This document shows positions 17,285 through 26,487 of a stretch of 64,000 bases of DNA, one piece after another. Positions within the stretch are counted from its first letter, which is position 1, and every line of letters starts with the position of its first letter. This DNA is from Actinacidiphila yanglinensis (GTDB lineage: Bacteria > Actinomycetota > Actinomycetes > Streptomycetales > Streptomycetaceae): NCBI RefSeq assembly GCF_900107965.1, contig NZ_FNVU01000022.1, positions 98,873 to 162,872 on the forward strand, in the 5' to 3' direction. The notes under the pieces are model-generated. The model ran no database searches. It worked only from the letters and a program-made list of their open reading frames with translations, and was not told where the DNA came from. Made by a program: the position numbers and the translations under genes.

Positions 17285-18408
17285 CCCGTCAGGTCCCCTT
17301 CGCGCTCGTTGGCCGCGGCGAAGTGCCGCAGCTTGTCCTCGTCCACGCTGACGCCGAGACCGGGACCGGCCGGCACCCGCAGCCGGCCGCGCTCCAGGTG
17401 CAGCGGCTCGATGATGTCGTCGGCGTGCAGGTAGTACATGCTGTCGATGGCGCGGGAGAGCACCGGGGTGCTGGCGACGACCGCGAGGTGCGCGGCGGTC
17501 GCGATGCCCAGCTCGCCGCCGCTGTGCAGGTTCATGCCGAGCCCGAAGGTCTCGCAGTGCGCGGCGAGCGCCTTGGTCGCCGCGATGCCGCCCCACTTGT
17601 AGACGTCACCGTGGATGACGTCGACGGCGTTCAGCCGCATCGCGGGCGCGAACTCCTCGAACCGCACGACGCACATGTTGGTGCACAGCGGTATCCGGAC
17701 CTTCGCCTTGACCTGGCTCATGCCCTCGATGCCGGAGCAGGGGTCCTCCAGGTACTCCAGGTCCAGCTCCTCCAGCGCGATGCCGGCCCGCACCGAGTCG
17801 GGCACCGACCAGGCCGCGTTGGGGTCCACTCGCAGGTTCACCTCGGGAAGCGCCTCGCGCAGCGCCCGCAGGATCGCCACGTCGCCTTGCACGTCCGTGG
17901 TGCCCTTGAGCTTGACGGCCTCGAAGCCGCCCTCCTCGACCACCCGCACGGTGTGCTCGGCGAGCGCCCTGGCGAGGGCCGGGCCCCGCGCCCCGGGGGC
18001 GTCGGCGCGGGTGATGAGCGCGGTGATCGGGACCTCGTCGCGCACCCGGCCGCCCAGCAGCTCGGTCACCGGCTGCCCGGTCGCCTTGCCCATCGTGTCC
18101 CAGCACGCCACGTCGAGGGCGGCGAGAGCCGCGTACCCGAGGTAGCCGTGGAAGAAGGGCACCATGTGGTGCCTGCGGTGGAAGCTCTCCAGCGCGAACG
18201 GGCTGGTGCCGATCAGGTCCTTCGCCAGTGACCTGACGATCGCGGCGACCGGCCGGCCCCACATCGTCTCGCCCCAGCCCTCGACGCCGCTGTCGGTGCG
18301 GATGCGCACCACCGTGCGGGTCTCTCCCGTCTTCGTCTCGAAGGAGCTGGTGAACGGGTTGACCAGCGGGAGGTTGACCACCCACACGTCGACATCGACG
18401 ATCTTCAT
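17281..18408 (-). CDS. Enolase-superfamily acid-sugar dehydratase, glucarate-dehydratase-like
   Basis: The 375-residue protein has an N-terminal capping domain and a TIM barrel. Visible signature residues are the KxK motif in AVKLKGTTD, metal ligands in RVDPNAAW and YLEDPCSG, the segment CTNMCVVRFEEF, and the C-terminal LHSGGELGIATAAHLA containing a possible catalytic His. The TNM and HSxxELG segments resemble the glucarate dehydratase subgroup rather than mandelate racemase or dipeptide epimerases. It probably dehydrates an aldonic or aldaric acid; the substrate is unknown. It starts at ATG 18408 behind GGAGAG, 54 bp after the creatininase-family gene, and overlaps RidA. Confidence 0.85.
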   Translation of the reverse strand: MKIVDVDVWVVNLPLVNPFTSSFETKTGETRTVVRIRTDSGVEGWGETMWGRPVAAIVRSLAKDLIGTSPFALESFHRRHHMVPFFHGYLGYAALAALDVACWDTMGKATGQPVTELLGGRVRDEVPITALITRADAPGARGPALARALAEHTVRVVEEGGFEAVKLKGTTDVQGDVAILRALREALPEVNLRVDPNAAWSVPDSVRAGIALEELDLEYLEDPCSGIEGMSQVKAKVRIPLCTNMCVVRFEEFAPAMRLNAVDVIHGDVYKWGGIAATKALAAHCETFGLGMNLHSGGELGIATAAHLAVVASTPVLSRAIDSMYYLHADDIIEPLHLERGRLRVPAGPGLGVSVDEDKLRHFAAANEREGDLTG

Positions 18409-18462
18409 GCTTTCTTCTCTCCAACTCGGTGGTGACGGGCCCGGCGCCGGCGGCTGCCGGGC

Positions 18463-19224
18463 TCAGCGGGTGGCCGCGTCGAACGCCCTGATCGCGCCGG
18501 CCAGTCCGGCCGCGCGCGCCTCCAGCAGCCGCCGGCCGCGCGCCGGGTCGGCGGCCGAGGCGTCGTCGGTCGACCCGCCGACCCTGGCCCACTCGCCGTG
18601 GCGCTCCACGGTCAGGCCGGGGTGCGGCGGGCGGTCGAACAGCGGCGGCGGTTCCACCGGCGCGCGGGCCGGGACGGGGGTACGGACCAGGTCCGGGTGG
18701 GCGGCGAGCATCAGCGACGTCTCGAACCAGCCGGCGTGCCCCGGGGTGACCTCGGGGCGCCCGCCGTCGTCCTCTCCGCCGGTGACGGTCCAGTACGAGC
18801 AGGCCGCGGCGGTGACCTCGCGGCGCAGCGCGAACCGCTTGACGGCCAGCCGCATGATCTCGTCGTTGCCGCCGTGCCCGTTGACGACCAGGACGCGGCG
18901 GTGACCGGAGTCGGCGAGCGAGTCCAGGACGTCGTCGAGGACCGCGCCCAGGGTGGCCGCGCCGAGTGACACCGCGGCGGCGAAGAGGTGGTGCGGGCTG
19001 TGCCCGAAGGGCAGCGCCGGCAGGCGCACCAGCTCCGGTCCGGAGCCGTCGGCGAGCAGGGCGGTGGCCCGGTCGACCACCGCCTCCACGAGGAGGGTGT
19101 CGGTGCCCATCGGCAGGTGGGCGGCGTGCTGCTCCTGCGACCCGATGGGCAGCAGGGCGATGCCCCGCTCTCCGGCGGCGCGCACCTCCCGCCAGGTCGA
19201 CTCGGTGAGGTTCCTCGGGATCAC
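18463..19224 (-). CDS. Creatininase-family amidohydrolase
   Basis: The protein has 253 residues from GTG 19224, which has AGGAAGG upstream. Metal-binding motifs of the creatininase/MftE/FAPy-deformylase family are present: LPIGSQEQHAAHLPMGTDT, VNGHGGN and the later Glu in HAGWFETSLML. Members hydrolyse cyclic or linear amides; some act on lactam or lactone-like substrates. Here it opens an operon with an acid-sugar dehydratase and RidA, so the substrate is more likely a sugar-derived amide or lactone than creatinine. It diverges from a ROK protein across only 41 bp. Confidence 0.88.
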   Translation of the reverse strand: MIPRNLTESTWREVRAAGERGIALLPIGSQEQHAAHLPMGTDTLLVEAVVDRATALLADGSGPELVRLPALPFGHSPHHLFAAAVSLGAATLGAVLDDVLDSLADSGHRRVLVVNGHGGNDEIMRLAVKRFALRREVTAAACSYWTVTGGEDDGGRPEVTPGHAGWFETSLMLAAHPDLVRTPVPARAPVEPPPLFDRPPHPGLTVERHGEWARVGGSTDDASAADPARGRRLLEARAAGLAGAIRAFDAATR

Positions 19225-19265
19225 GGCACTACCTTCCTGAAACGTGGTCGTGGCAGAGTCGGCCC

Positions 19266-20225
19266 ATGGCCGACGAGAGATTCCCCCTGCGACTGGTGCC
19301 CGAGCCCGAACCGGAACCGGCCGCACCGCGCGGCGCGCGCAGGCTGGGAGCGGTCGAACTGGTGCCGGGCCGGATCAGGGCCGCGGTGCTGGACATGTCC
19401 GGCGCGGTGCTGGAGCGCACCGAGACCGGGTACGACGCCGCCTCGGCGCTGCCCGCCGACCTCGACGCGGCGCTCGCCCGCGCCGCGCGCGTCTTCGCCG
19501 GCGGCCGGACGGAGGGCATAGGGGTGGCCGCGGCCGGGCTGGTCGATCCCGACGCGGGCCTGATCACCGAGGTCAACGACGTGCCGGCGCTGCGGGGTTA
19601 CCCGGTGGCGGCCCGGCTGGAAGCGGTGACGGGTGTGCCGGTCCGGGTGGAGCACCACGCCCGGTTGCAGGTGCTCGGCGACCGGTGGTTCGGTCCCGGC
19701 CGCGGCCGGCGCACCTTCGCGTCCGTCTCGACCGGGGAGGTGCTGGGCGTGGGCATCCTGTACGCCGGCCAGGTGCTGGCCCCGCCCGGCGGGCGCAGCG
19801 GCGCCCACATGACCGTCTCGGCCAGCGGGGATCGCTGCACCTGCGGCAGCCGCGGCTGCTGGAAGACCGTCGCGACCACCCGCTGGCTGCAGGCCAGGTC
19901 GCGGGCGGCGGGCCTGGGGGAGTCGGCCTCGCTCGGCGCGCTGGTCGCCCGCGAGGACGAGGCGGCGCGCCGGGTGGTGGCCGAGTACGCGGAGAACGTC
20001 GCCCTGGGGCTGGTGAACATCCAGCAGCTGTTCGCGCCCGGCCTGTTCGTGCTGCACGGCGAGGCGCGGGAGGGCGGCGCGCGGTTCCGCGGGCTGATCG
20101 AGGACCGGCTGCGGTCCGACGTGGCGTGGGACGGCGCGGAGAAGCCGCGGGTCCTGGTCAGCACGGCGGACATCGACGACATCGCGCTGCTCGGCGGCGC
20201 CGGGCTGGTTCTCTCGCGGCTGTAG
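19266..20225 (+). CDS. ROK-family protein lacking kinase motifs
   Basis: The 319-residue protein has the ROK zinc motif CTCGSRGCW (about 190-200) and the overall ROK fold. It has no N-terminal helix-turn-helix, so it is not a classic NagC/XylR repressor. The phosphate-binding DxGxT motif expected near the N-terminus reads VELVPGRI, and the catalytic ENDANAAA segment is replaced by RVEHHARLQ around residues 127-135, so the general-base Asp is missing. It is probably not an active sugar kinase and may be a sugar sensor or partner protein. It diverges from the creatininase operon and meets the ABC importer operon tail to tail. Confidence 0.78.
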   Translation: MADERFPLRLVPEPEPEPAAPRGARRLGAVELVPGRIRAAVLDMSGAVLERTETGYDAASALPADLDAALARAARVFAGGRTEGIGVAAAGLVDPDAGLITEVNDVPALRGYPVAARLEAVTGVPVRVEHHARLQVLGDRWFGPGRGRRTFASVSTGEVLGVGILYAGQVLAPPGGRSGAHMTVSASGDRCTCGSRGCWKTVATTRWLQARSRAAGLGESASLGALVAREDEAARRVVAEYAENVALGLVNIQQLFAPGLFVLHGEAREGGARFRGLIEDRLRSDVAWDGAEKPRVLVSTADIDDIALLGGAGLVLSRL

Positions 20226-20263
20226 CGGGGGCGCCGCCGCGCCGCCACCCCCCGCGTGCCCGG

Positions 20264-21181
20264 TCACCCGCGGTCACCCGCCTCACCGTCGCCCGGCGCG
20301 CCGGCGCCACCGCCCGTCACGCCCGCCGCGTCCGTCGCGCCGGCGGCGCGGAACCTGCGGCCCCGGCGCGGATCGGGCACCGGCACCGCGTCGAGCAGCT
20401 GCCGGGTGTACGCGTGCCGGGGCCGGCGCAGCACCTGCGCCGCCTCGCCGACCTCCACCAGCCGCCCCTGCCGCATGACGGCGATCCGGTCGGCCACCTG
20501 CTGCACGACGGCGAGGTTGTGCGAGACGAGGAAGTAGGTCAGCCCGCGCCGCTGCTGGAGTTCGGCGAGCAGGTCCAGGATGCGTGCCTGCACCGACACG
20601 TCCAGGGCGCTCGTCGGCTCGTCGAGCACGATCAGCCGCGGCTCGACGGCCAGGGCGCGCGCGATGGACACGCGCTGGCGCTGCCCGCCGGAGAACTCGT
20701 GCGGGTAGCGGTCCTGGATGCCGGCGTCCAGGCCGACGGACTCCAGCAGCTCGCCGACCCGTTCCCTGACGTACGCCCGGCCGCGCCGGCCGCGGGCCGC
20801 CGGGTCGTGGGTGACCATCGGCTCGCCCACGATGCCCGCGATGTCCAGGCGCGGGTTCATGCTGGAGTACGGGTCCTGGAGGACGACCTGGATCCGGCGG
20901 CGGAGGCGGCGCAGCTCGGCCGGCGCGAGGGCGGCGAGGTCCTGCCCGTCGAACCGGACGCTGCCGGCGGTGGGTTCGAGCAGCCGCAGCAGCAGCCGGG
21001 TCAGCGTGGTCTTGCCGCAGCCCGACTCGCCGACCAGCGCGAGCGTCTCGCCCTCGCCGACCGTGAGGGACACGTCGTCCACCGCGACGCTGCCGTGCCG
21101 CCCGCCGAACTCCTTGCGGAGTCCGGTCAGTTCCAGCAACGGCCGGCGGGTCTCGGGCGCCGTGCCGGCTTCGGTGGTCAT
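20264..21181 (-). CDS. Dpp/Opp-type ABC transporter ATP-binding protein (DppF-like)
   Basis: This 305-residue ATPase has Walker A GESGCGKT, the signature SGGQRQR and Walker B LIVLDEPTSALD. The YTRQLLDAVPVPDPR segment is typical of oligopeptide-transporter ATPases, although the usual C-terminal Cys cluster is absent. It is the last gene of a five-gene importer operon, and its ATG overlaps the preceding stop. It would power import as the second of two paired ATPases. The substrate could be peptides or oligosaccharides, since this transporter class covers both. Confidence 0.93.
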   Translation of the reverse strand: MTTEAGTAPETRRPLLELTGLRKEFGGRHGSVAVDDVSLTVGEGETLALVGESGCGKTTLTRLLLRLLEPTAGSVRFDGQDLAALAPAELRRLRRRIQVVLQDPYSSMNPRLDIAGIVGEPMVTHDPAARGRRGRAYVRERVGELLESVGLDAGIQDRYPHEFSGGQRQRVSIARALAVEPRLIVLDEPTSALDVSVQARILDLLAELQQRRGLTYFLVSHNLAVVQQVADRIAVMRQGRLVEVGEAAQVLRRPRHAYTRQLLDAVPVPDPRRGRRFRAAGATDAAGVTGGGAGAPGDGEAGDRG

Positions 21182-22107
21182 GCCAGCTCCAATCGGGGGG
21201 TGGCGGCCAGCAGTTGGCGGGTGTAGTCGTCGGCCGGGTGGTCGAAGACGTCCAGCACGTCACCGGTCTCCACGACCTCGCCCCGGTGCATGACGGCCAC
21301 CCGGTCGGCGGTCTCCGCGACCACCCCGAGGTCGTGGGTGATCAGCAGGACGGCCATGCCGTGCCGCTCCTGGAGGGTGACGAGCAGGTCGAGGATCTGG
21401 CGCTGCACGGTGACGTCCAGCGCGGTGGTCGGCTCGTCGGCGATGAGCACGCGGGGCCGGCCGACCAGGGCCGCGGCGATCATCACCCGCTGGCGCAGGC
21501 CGCCGGAGAGCTCGTGCGGGTACTGCCGGAACCGCCGTTCGGGATCGGGGATGCCGACCTCGTCGAGCGCTTCGAGCGCCGCGGCGCCGGCCTCCGCGCG
21601 GGACAGGCCCTGGTGGTGGCGCAGCCCCTCGGCGACCTGCGCGCCGACCCGGCGCAGCGGGTCGAGGCTGGTCATCGGGTCCTGGAAGACCATCGCGATG
21701 TCCTGGCCGCGGATCCGGCCGAGCTCCTTCTCGGGGACGGTGAGCAGGTCGCGGCCCTCGAAGAGGATCCGGCCGCCCGCGTAGACGCACGGGGGCTGCG
21801 GGTTGAGCCGCAGGACGGACAGTGCGGTGGCGGTCTTGCCGCTCCCGGACTCGCCGACGACGGCGAGCGTCTCGCCCTGCGCCAGCCGCAGCCCGACGCC
21901 GCGCACGGCGTGCACGGTGGCGGTGTCCAGCCGGAAGTCGACGGTCAGGTCGGCGATCTCCAGGACCGGCTCGGCCGCCGGTGCGGCGCCGCCGCCCGGT
22001 GCGTGCGCGGCCCTCCGTGTCCCGGCGGTTCCGAGGGGCTGCGGTGTCTTCGGGGCCGCCGGTTCCCCGGCGGTCCGGTCGGCCGGTGTCGGCTGGTCAG
22101 TGGTCAT
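21178..22107 (-). CDS. Dpp/Opp-type ABC transporter ATP-binding protein (DppD-like)
   Basis: The protein has 309 residues from ATG 22107, which overlaps the permease stop as ATGA. The ATPase core starts near residue 48 after an Ala/Pro-rich N-terminal extension. Walker A GESGSGKT, signature SGGLRQR and Walker B VLIADEPTTALD are intact, and the C-terminus ends DDYTRQLLAATP. It pairs with the downstream ATPase as the cytoplasmic motor. Confidence 0.93.
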   Translation of the reverse strand: MTTDQPTPADRTAGEPAAPKTPQPLGTAGTRRAAHAPGGGAAPAAEPVLEIADLTVDFRLDTATVHAVRGVGLRLAQGETLAVVGESGSGKTATALSVLRLNPQPPCVYAGGRILFEGRDLLTVPEKELGRIRGQDIAMVFQDPMTSLDPLRRVGAQVAEGLRHHQGLSRAEAGAAALEALDEVGIPDPERRFRQYPHELSGGLRQRVMIAAALVGRPRVLIADEPTTALDVTVQRQILDLLVTLQERHGMAVLLITHDLGVVAETADRVAVMHRGEVVETGDVLDVFDHPADDYTRQLLAATPRLELA

Positions 22108-23018
22108 CGGCGGTACGCCTTCGGGTCCGCGACGTCGCGCAGGGCGTCGCCGGTGATGTTGATGGCGAGCGAGGTGAGCATCAGGGCGATGCCGGGGAAG
22201 ACCGCGACCCACCAGGAGGTGCCGAGGTACAGCTGGCCGTCGGCGAGCATCGACCCCCAGGTGACGGTCTCCTTGGGCACGCCCAGCCCCAGGTAGCTCA
22301 GGGACGCCTCGGCGACGATCGCCGCGGCGACGTGCAGCGTGCCGATGGTGGCCAGCGGCGCCATCACGTTGGGGAGCAGGTGGCGGCGCATGATGGCCAC
22401 GTCGGTGACCCCGATCGCCCGCGCCTCGGTGACGAAGTCGCGCGAGCGCAACGACATCACCTCCGAGCGCACCACCCGGGCGTAGGACACCCAGCCGGTG
22501 ATGCCCAGCACCAGGATCACGTACCACAGGCCGGAGCCGAAGAACCCGACGATGGCCAGCGCCAGCAGGATCGACGGGAAGGCCAGCTGGACGTCGGCCA
22601 GCCGCATCAGCACCCGGTCGGTCCAGCCGCCGAAGTAGCCGGCGGCCAGGCCGACCACGGTGCCGATCACCCCGGCGAGCAGCGCCGCTCCGGCGCCGAC
22701 CAGGAGCGAGACGCGGGTGCCGTAGATGACCCGGGAGAGCATGTCCCGGCCGAGCTGGTCGGTGCCGAGCAGGTGGGCACTGCTGCCGCCGTGCTGCCAG
22801 GCGGGCGGCTTCAACCGGGTCAGCAGGTCCTGCGCGTTGGGGTCGTCGGGGGCGAGCAGCGGCGCGAACACCGCGGCGACCAGCAGGATCGCCAGGACGG
22901 CGAGCGCGACGACGGCGAGCCGGTTGTGCAGGAGGGTGCCCAGGGCGGCGGAGCGCCGGCCGCGCGCCGCCCGGCGGGCGGGGGCCGCGGCGGGCGCGGC
23001 CGGTGAGGTGAGCGTCAT
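22104..23018 (-). CDS. Dpp/Opp-type ABC transporter permease (DppC-like)
   Basis: This 304-residue membrane protein has a cytoplasmic N-terminus, a first membrane helix (about 32-52), the family's extracellular segment HLLGTDQLGRDMLSRVIYGT and about five further helices. The EAA-type coupling loop EARAIGVTDVAIMRRHLLPN is intact. Start and stop overlap the neighbours by 4 bp, giving translational coupling with the partner permease and ATPase. Confidence 0.93.
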   Translation of the reverse strand: MTLTSPAAPAAAPARRAARGRRSAALGTLLHNRLAVVALAVLAILLVAAVFAPLLAPDDPNAQDLLTRLKPPAWQHGGSSAHLLGTDQLGRDMLSRVIYGTRVSLLVGAGAALLAGVIGTVVGLAAGYFGGWTDRVLMRLADVQLAFPSILLALAIVGFFGSGLWYVILVLGITGWVSYARVVRSEVMSLRSRDFVTEARAIGVTDVAIMRRHLLPNVMAPLATIGTLHVAAAIVAEASLSYLGLGVPKETVTWGSMLADGQLYLGTSWWVAVFPGIALMLTSLAINITGDALRDVADPKAYRR

Positions 23019-24007
23019 CGGGAGGTCCTCACCCTCGGGTCGAGGAGGCTGTAGGAGAGGTCGACCAGCAGGTTGACCACGACGAAGGTGGCCGCGAAGA
23101 ACAGCACGGTCGCCTGGACCAGCGGGAAGTCGCGGTTGGAGATGGCCTCGATCGTCAACTGGCCGACGCCCGGCCAGGAGAAGACCTGCTCGGTGAGGAT
23201 CGCGCCGCCCAGCAGGCTGCCGACCTCCAGTCCGATCACGGTGACCACCGGCAGCGCCGCGTTGCGCAGCCCGTGGGTGAGCACCGTCTTCACCGGGCCG
23301 AAGCCCTTGGCGCGGGCGGTGCGGATGTGGTCGGAGGTGAGCACGTCGATCAGCGAGGAGCGCAGCAACCTGGCGACGACCGCGATCGAGTAGACGGACA
23401 GGGTGACGGCGGGCAGCACCAGGTTGGCGAAGGTGCCGTACCCGGAGGCGGGCAGGGCGTGCAGGCCGACCGCGAAGACCAGGATCAGCAGGATGCCCAC
23501 CCAGAACGGCGGGGTGGACTGACCGAGCAGGACGCCGGTCATGATGCCCCGGTCCGAGGCGCGGCCGCGCCGCATGGCCGCCACGATGCCGGCCGGCAGC
23601 GCGATGACGAGCGTCACCACCAGGGCCGCGGCGGCGAGTTCCAGGGTGGCGGGCAGCCGGTCGGCCAGCACGTGGCCGACCGGCTCGTTGTAGGAGATCG
23701 AGGTGCCGAAGTCGAAGTGCAGCAGGTCCCACAGGAAGTCGAGGTACTGCGTGATCAGCGGCCGGTCCAGGCCGAGGCCGGCGCGCAGCACGGCTTCCTG
23801 GTGGGCCGTGGCGTCCGCCGGGAGCAGCAGCTTGACCGGGTCGCCGGAGAGCCGGACGAGGAAGAAGGAGACGGTCGCGGTGCACAGCAGGACCAGCAGC
23901 GCGGTGCCGAGCCGTACCAGCACGGCGCGCAGCACTCCGGTCCGGGCCGCCGCCCGCGGCCGGCCGGTCCGCGCGGTGCGCGGCGGCCGGAGGGTGAGGT
24001 CGCTCAT
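23015..24007 (-). CDS. Dpp/Opp-type ABC transporter permease (DppB-like)
   Basis: The 330-residue permease has an N-terminal helix (about 27-50), the family segment RLSGDPVKLLLPADAT with an extracellular loop, and about five more helices. The coupling loop TARAKGFGPVKTVLTHGLRN and the C-terminal DLSYSLLDPRVR are typical of DppB. It overlaps both neighbours by 4 bp in the importer operon. Confidence 0.93.
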   Translation of the reverse strand: MSDLTLRPPRTARTGRPRAAARTGVLRAVLVRLGTALLVLLCTATVSFFLVRLSGDPVKLLLPADATAHQEAVLRAGLGLDRPLITQYLDFLWDLLHFDFGTSISYNEPVGHVLADRLPATLELAAAALVVTLVIALPAGIVAAMRRGRASDRGIMTGVLLGQSTPPFWVGILLILVFAVGLHALPASGYGTFANLVLPAVTLSVYSIAVVARLLRSSLIDVLTSDHIRTARAKGFGPVKTVLTHGLRNAALPVVTVIGLEVGSLLGGAILTEQVFSWPGVGQLTIEAISNRDFPLVQATVLFFAATFVVVNLLVDLSYSLLDPRVRTSR

Positions 24008-25551
24008 CGGGAGATCTCCGCACTCTGCATGGCCAGGACACCGGCGGACCCGGGCGTCCAGCGGGGGCGGTCGTTGCGGGCGTAGATGTTGTCGATCTGG
24101 TAGAGGGGCACGAAGGGGGCCTCCTGCTGGATCAGCCGCTGGAGGTCGGAGAAGGCGCGCTTGCGTTCCGCGGGGTCCCCGGAGAGCTCCTCGATGTCGA
24201 CGAGGCGGTCCGCGTCCTTGTCGTGCCACCGGCTCTGGCGGCGGTCGCTGCGGACGTTGGACTGCAGCATGCTCTCCCCGTCCAGCGTCCAGACGGTGCT
24301 GGCGGCCAGGTACATCGGGCCCAGCGCGCCGTGGTCGTCGGAGGTGAGCCGGTCGGCGTAGGTGCCGGGGTCGAGGAGTTCGACCCGGGCGTGCACGCCG
24401 GCCCGGGCCAGCAGGCCGGAGATCGCCTCGGCGACGTTGGAGTCGACGTTGGAGGCGGTCAGCGTGGTGGAGAAGCCGTGCGGATGGCCGGCTTCCGCGA
24501 GCAGCTTGCGGGCGGTGGCCACGGAGCGGGTGAACGGTTTGACGGTGGGGTCGAACCCGAAGGCGCCGCGCGGGATCATCGCGGGCACCTCGGTGGCCTT
24601 GCCGCCGAGCACCGCCTTGACCAGCAGCGGCACGTCCACCGCGTGGTTGAGCGCCTGGCGCACCCGGCGGTCCTTCAGCGGGCCGTCGTCCAGCGTGTTC
24701 AGCGAGAGGTAGGAGGTCCTGATGCCCGTGTAGCCGTCGAGCTTGACGCCGCCGTAGCCGTCCAGTTGCTGCGCCGCGTCGGGGGTGAGGCCGGCGACCA
24801 GGTCGACCTGGCCGCTCTGCAGCGCGGCGAGCGAGGACGACGGGTTGGGCTGCGGGCTGAACACCAGCTCGTCGACGTGCGGGCGTCCCTGCCAGTGGCC
24901 GGGGAAGGCCCGCATCCGCAACTCGTGGTCGCGCTGCCAGCGCACGAAGGTGAACGGCCCGGTGCCGATGGGGTGTTCGGCGAAGGCGGCGTCCCCGACG
25001 GCGGCCAGGTGGCGCGGCGGGACGACCACGCCGCCGAAGAGCGAGAGCTTGTCGGGCAGGATCGGGTCGTGCACGGTCGTGTGCACGTCCACGGTGAGCG
25101 GGTCGACGACGGAGACGTCCTTGACGTAGCGGAGCTCGACGATCGGCGACTTGGTCGCGGGGGCCAGCACGCGTTCGATGCTGAACTTCACCGCGGCGGC
25201 GTCGCAGGGCTCGCCGTTGTGGAAGGTGACCCCGGGGCGCAGGGTGAAACGCCAGGTGGTCGCGCCGCGGGCGGTCCAGGAGAGGGCGAGCCGCGGGTGC
25301 AGGAGGTTGTCCAGGCCGCGGGTGGTGAGCGTGTCGAACATGTTGATCAGGGCGTTCATCGAGGTCATGTCGCCCTGCTTGTGCGGGTCCATGGTCTTGG
25401 GGTCGCCCGGCTGGGACACCCGCAGGACGTTGCCCGCACTGCTCGCGGGGCTGGTGCCGCACCCGGTGAGCAGCGCCGGAGCCGCGACGGCCGGGATCAG
25501 CAGGCCGCCGAGCCGCAGGATGTCGCGGCGGGCCGGGTGATCGCGGTCCAC
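24004..25551 (-). CDS. Extracellular solute-binding lipoprotein, family 5 (DppA/OppA type)
   Basis: The product belongs to the SBP_bac_5 family, with segments VLRVSQPGDPKTMDPHKQG, LTVDVHT, LRMRAFPGHWQGRPHVDEL and VRQALNHAVDVPLLV. I place the start at GTG 25551 (515 residues), which follows AAGGGAGG with short spacing. This gives a Tat-type lipoprotein signal (ARRDILRLGG, then lipobox LLTGCG). Upstream in-frame ATGs at 25590 and 25578 lack a good ribosome site. It delivers substrate to the importer. It diverges from the IclR gene, with operator-like repeats between them. The substrate class is unproven. Confidence 0.9.
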   Translation of the reverse strand: MDRDHPARRDILRLGGLLIPAVAAPALLTGCGTSPASSAGNVLRVSQPGDPKTMDPHKQGDMTSMNALINMFDTLTTRGLDNLLHPRLALSWTARGATTWRFTLRPGVTFHNGEPCDAAAVKFSIERVLAPATKSPIVELRYVKDVSVVDPLTVDVHTTVHDPILPDKLSLFGGVVVPPRHLAAVGDAAFAEHPIGTGPFTFVRWQRDHELRMRAFPGHWQGRPHVDELVFSPQPNPSSSLAALQSGQVDLVAGLTPDAAQQLDGYGGVKLDGYTGIRTSYLSLNTLDDGPLKDRRVRQALNHAVDVPLLVKAVLGGKATEVPAMIPRGAFGFDPTVKPFTRSVATARKLLAEAGHPHGFSTTLTASNVDSNVAEAISGLLARAGVHARVELLDPGTYADRLTSDDHGALGPMYLAASTVWTLDGESMLQSNVRSDRRQSRWHDKDADRLVDIEELSGDPAERKRAFSDLQRLIQQEAPFVPLYQIDNIYARNDRPRWTPGSAGVLAMQSAEISR

Positions 25552-25572
25552 GCGCCTCCCTTGCCGATGTCG

Positions 25573-25608
25573 TTCCATTGGACAGCACATCCGTTCCGGC
25601 AGATGGAA
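25573..25608. promoter_or_regulatory. Candidate IclR operator between importer operon and IclR gene
   Basis: TTCC-N7-GGAA at 25594-25608 and a wider pair TTCCAT (25573-25578) / ATGGAA (25603-25608) are inverted repeats. CGTTCC also recurs directly at 25571 and 25592, 21 bp apart (two helical turns). IclR proteins often bind such spaced palindromes and repress both flanking genes. Confidence 0.4.
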
Positions 25609-25629
25609 TGATGGGCTAAGCTAGGCGAC

Positions 25630-26487
25630 ATGGCGAAGATGGTCAACAGCCGAATCGGCGAGCAGGGCCGTGCGAAGGGCCCGATCGACAAGGCGATGGA
25701 GGTGCTCGAAGCCCTCGTCGAACCCGGTGGGCCGCACCGGTTGGGGGATCTGGCCCGGCGCACCGGCCTGACGAAACCGACCGTCCACCGGCACCTGCAG
25801 ACGATGGCCGAGTTCGGCTTCGCGCAGCCCGTCGACGGGGGCCGCTACCAGGCGGGACCGCGGCTGCTCGGGCTGGCCGCCGCGGCGCTGCACGACGGCC
25901 GGGACCTGCGGCTGGCCCGTCCCGTGCTGGCCGAACTCCACCGGCGCACCGGCCGGCTCGCGCACTACGCCGTACGGCACGGGGACGACGCGGTGCACCT
26001 GGAACTCTCCGACGCGCCACCGGAGTTCCGGATGGGCGTGCCGCCCGGCGGCCGAACGCCCCTGCACCGCAGCGGAGTCGGACTGGCGATGCTCGGCGCG
26101 CTGCCGCCCGAGGAACGGGACGAGCTGCTCGACGGCGTGCCGCCGGAGGCGTGGGCCGCGCACCCGCTCGATGGGCCCGCGGCGGTCCGCGCGGTGCTGC
26201 ACGACGCGGCCGAGCAGGGTTACGCGGTCGACGACGGGTACGGCGAACCGGACGTGCGCTCGGTCGCCGCGCCGGTCCTCGACCGGTCGGGACAGGTGGT
26301 CGGCGCGGTCGGCATCTCCGGGCTGACCTTCACCCTCGACCCGGAGAGCGTGCGGCTGTTCGGCCCGATGGTGCGCGCCGCCGCCCGCTCCGTCTCGGCG
26401 GGCCTGGGCGGACCGGCGCCGGTCCTGGGCGTCGTGGACCCGGCCGCGGGCGGGGGGCCCGGCTCGTGGCCGGGGGAGCGGGGATGA
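25630..26487 (+). CDS. IclR-family transcriptional regulator
   Basis: The 285-residue protein has a winged helix-turn-helix (about 17-75, HRLGDLARRTGLTKPTVHRH) and an IclR effector domain (RTPLHRSGVGLAML, SVAAPVLDRSGQVVGAVGIS). It diverges from the importer operon and overlaps the downstream serine hydrolase by ATGA. It is therefore the likely local repressor of the importer and perhaps of the neighbouring catabolic genes, with a small carboxylate as a plausible ligand. Confidence 0.93.
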   Translation: MAKMVNSRIGEQGRAKGPIDKAMEVLEALVEPGGPHRLGDLARRTGLTKPTVHRHLQTMAEFGFAQPVDGGRYQAGPRLLGLAAAALHDGRDLRLARPVLAELHRRTGRLAHYAVRHGDDAVHLELSDAPPEFRMGVPPGGRTPLHRSGVGLAMLGALPPEERDELLDGVPPEAWAAHPLDGPAAVRAVLHDAAEQGYAVDDGYGEPDVRSVAAPVLDRSGQVVGAVGISGLTFTLDPESVRLFGPMVRAAARSVSAGLGGPAPVLGVVDPAAGGGPGSWPGERG

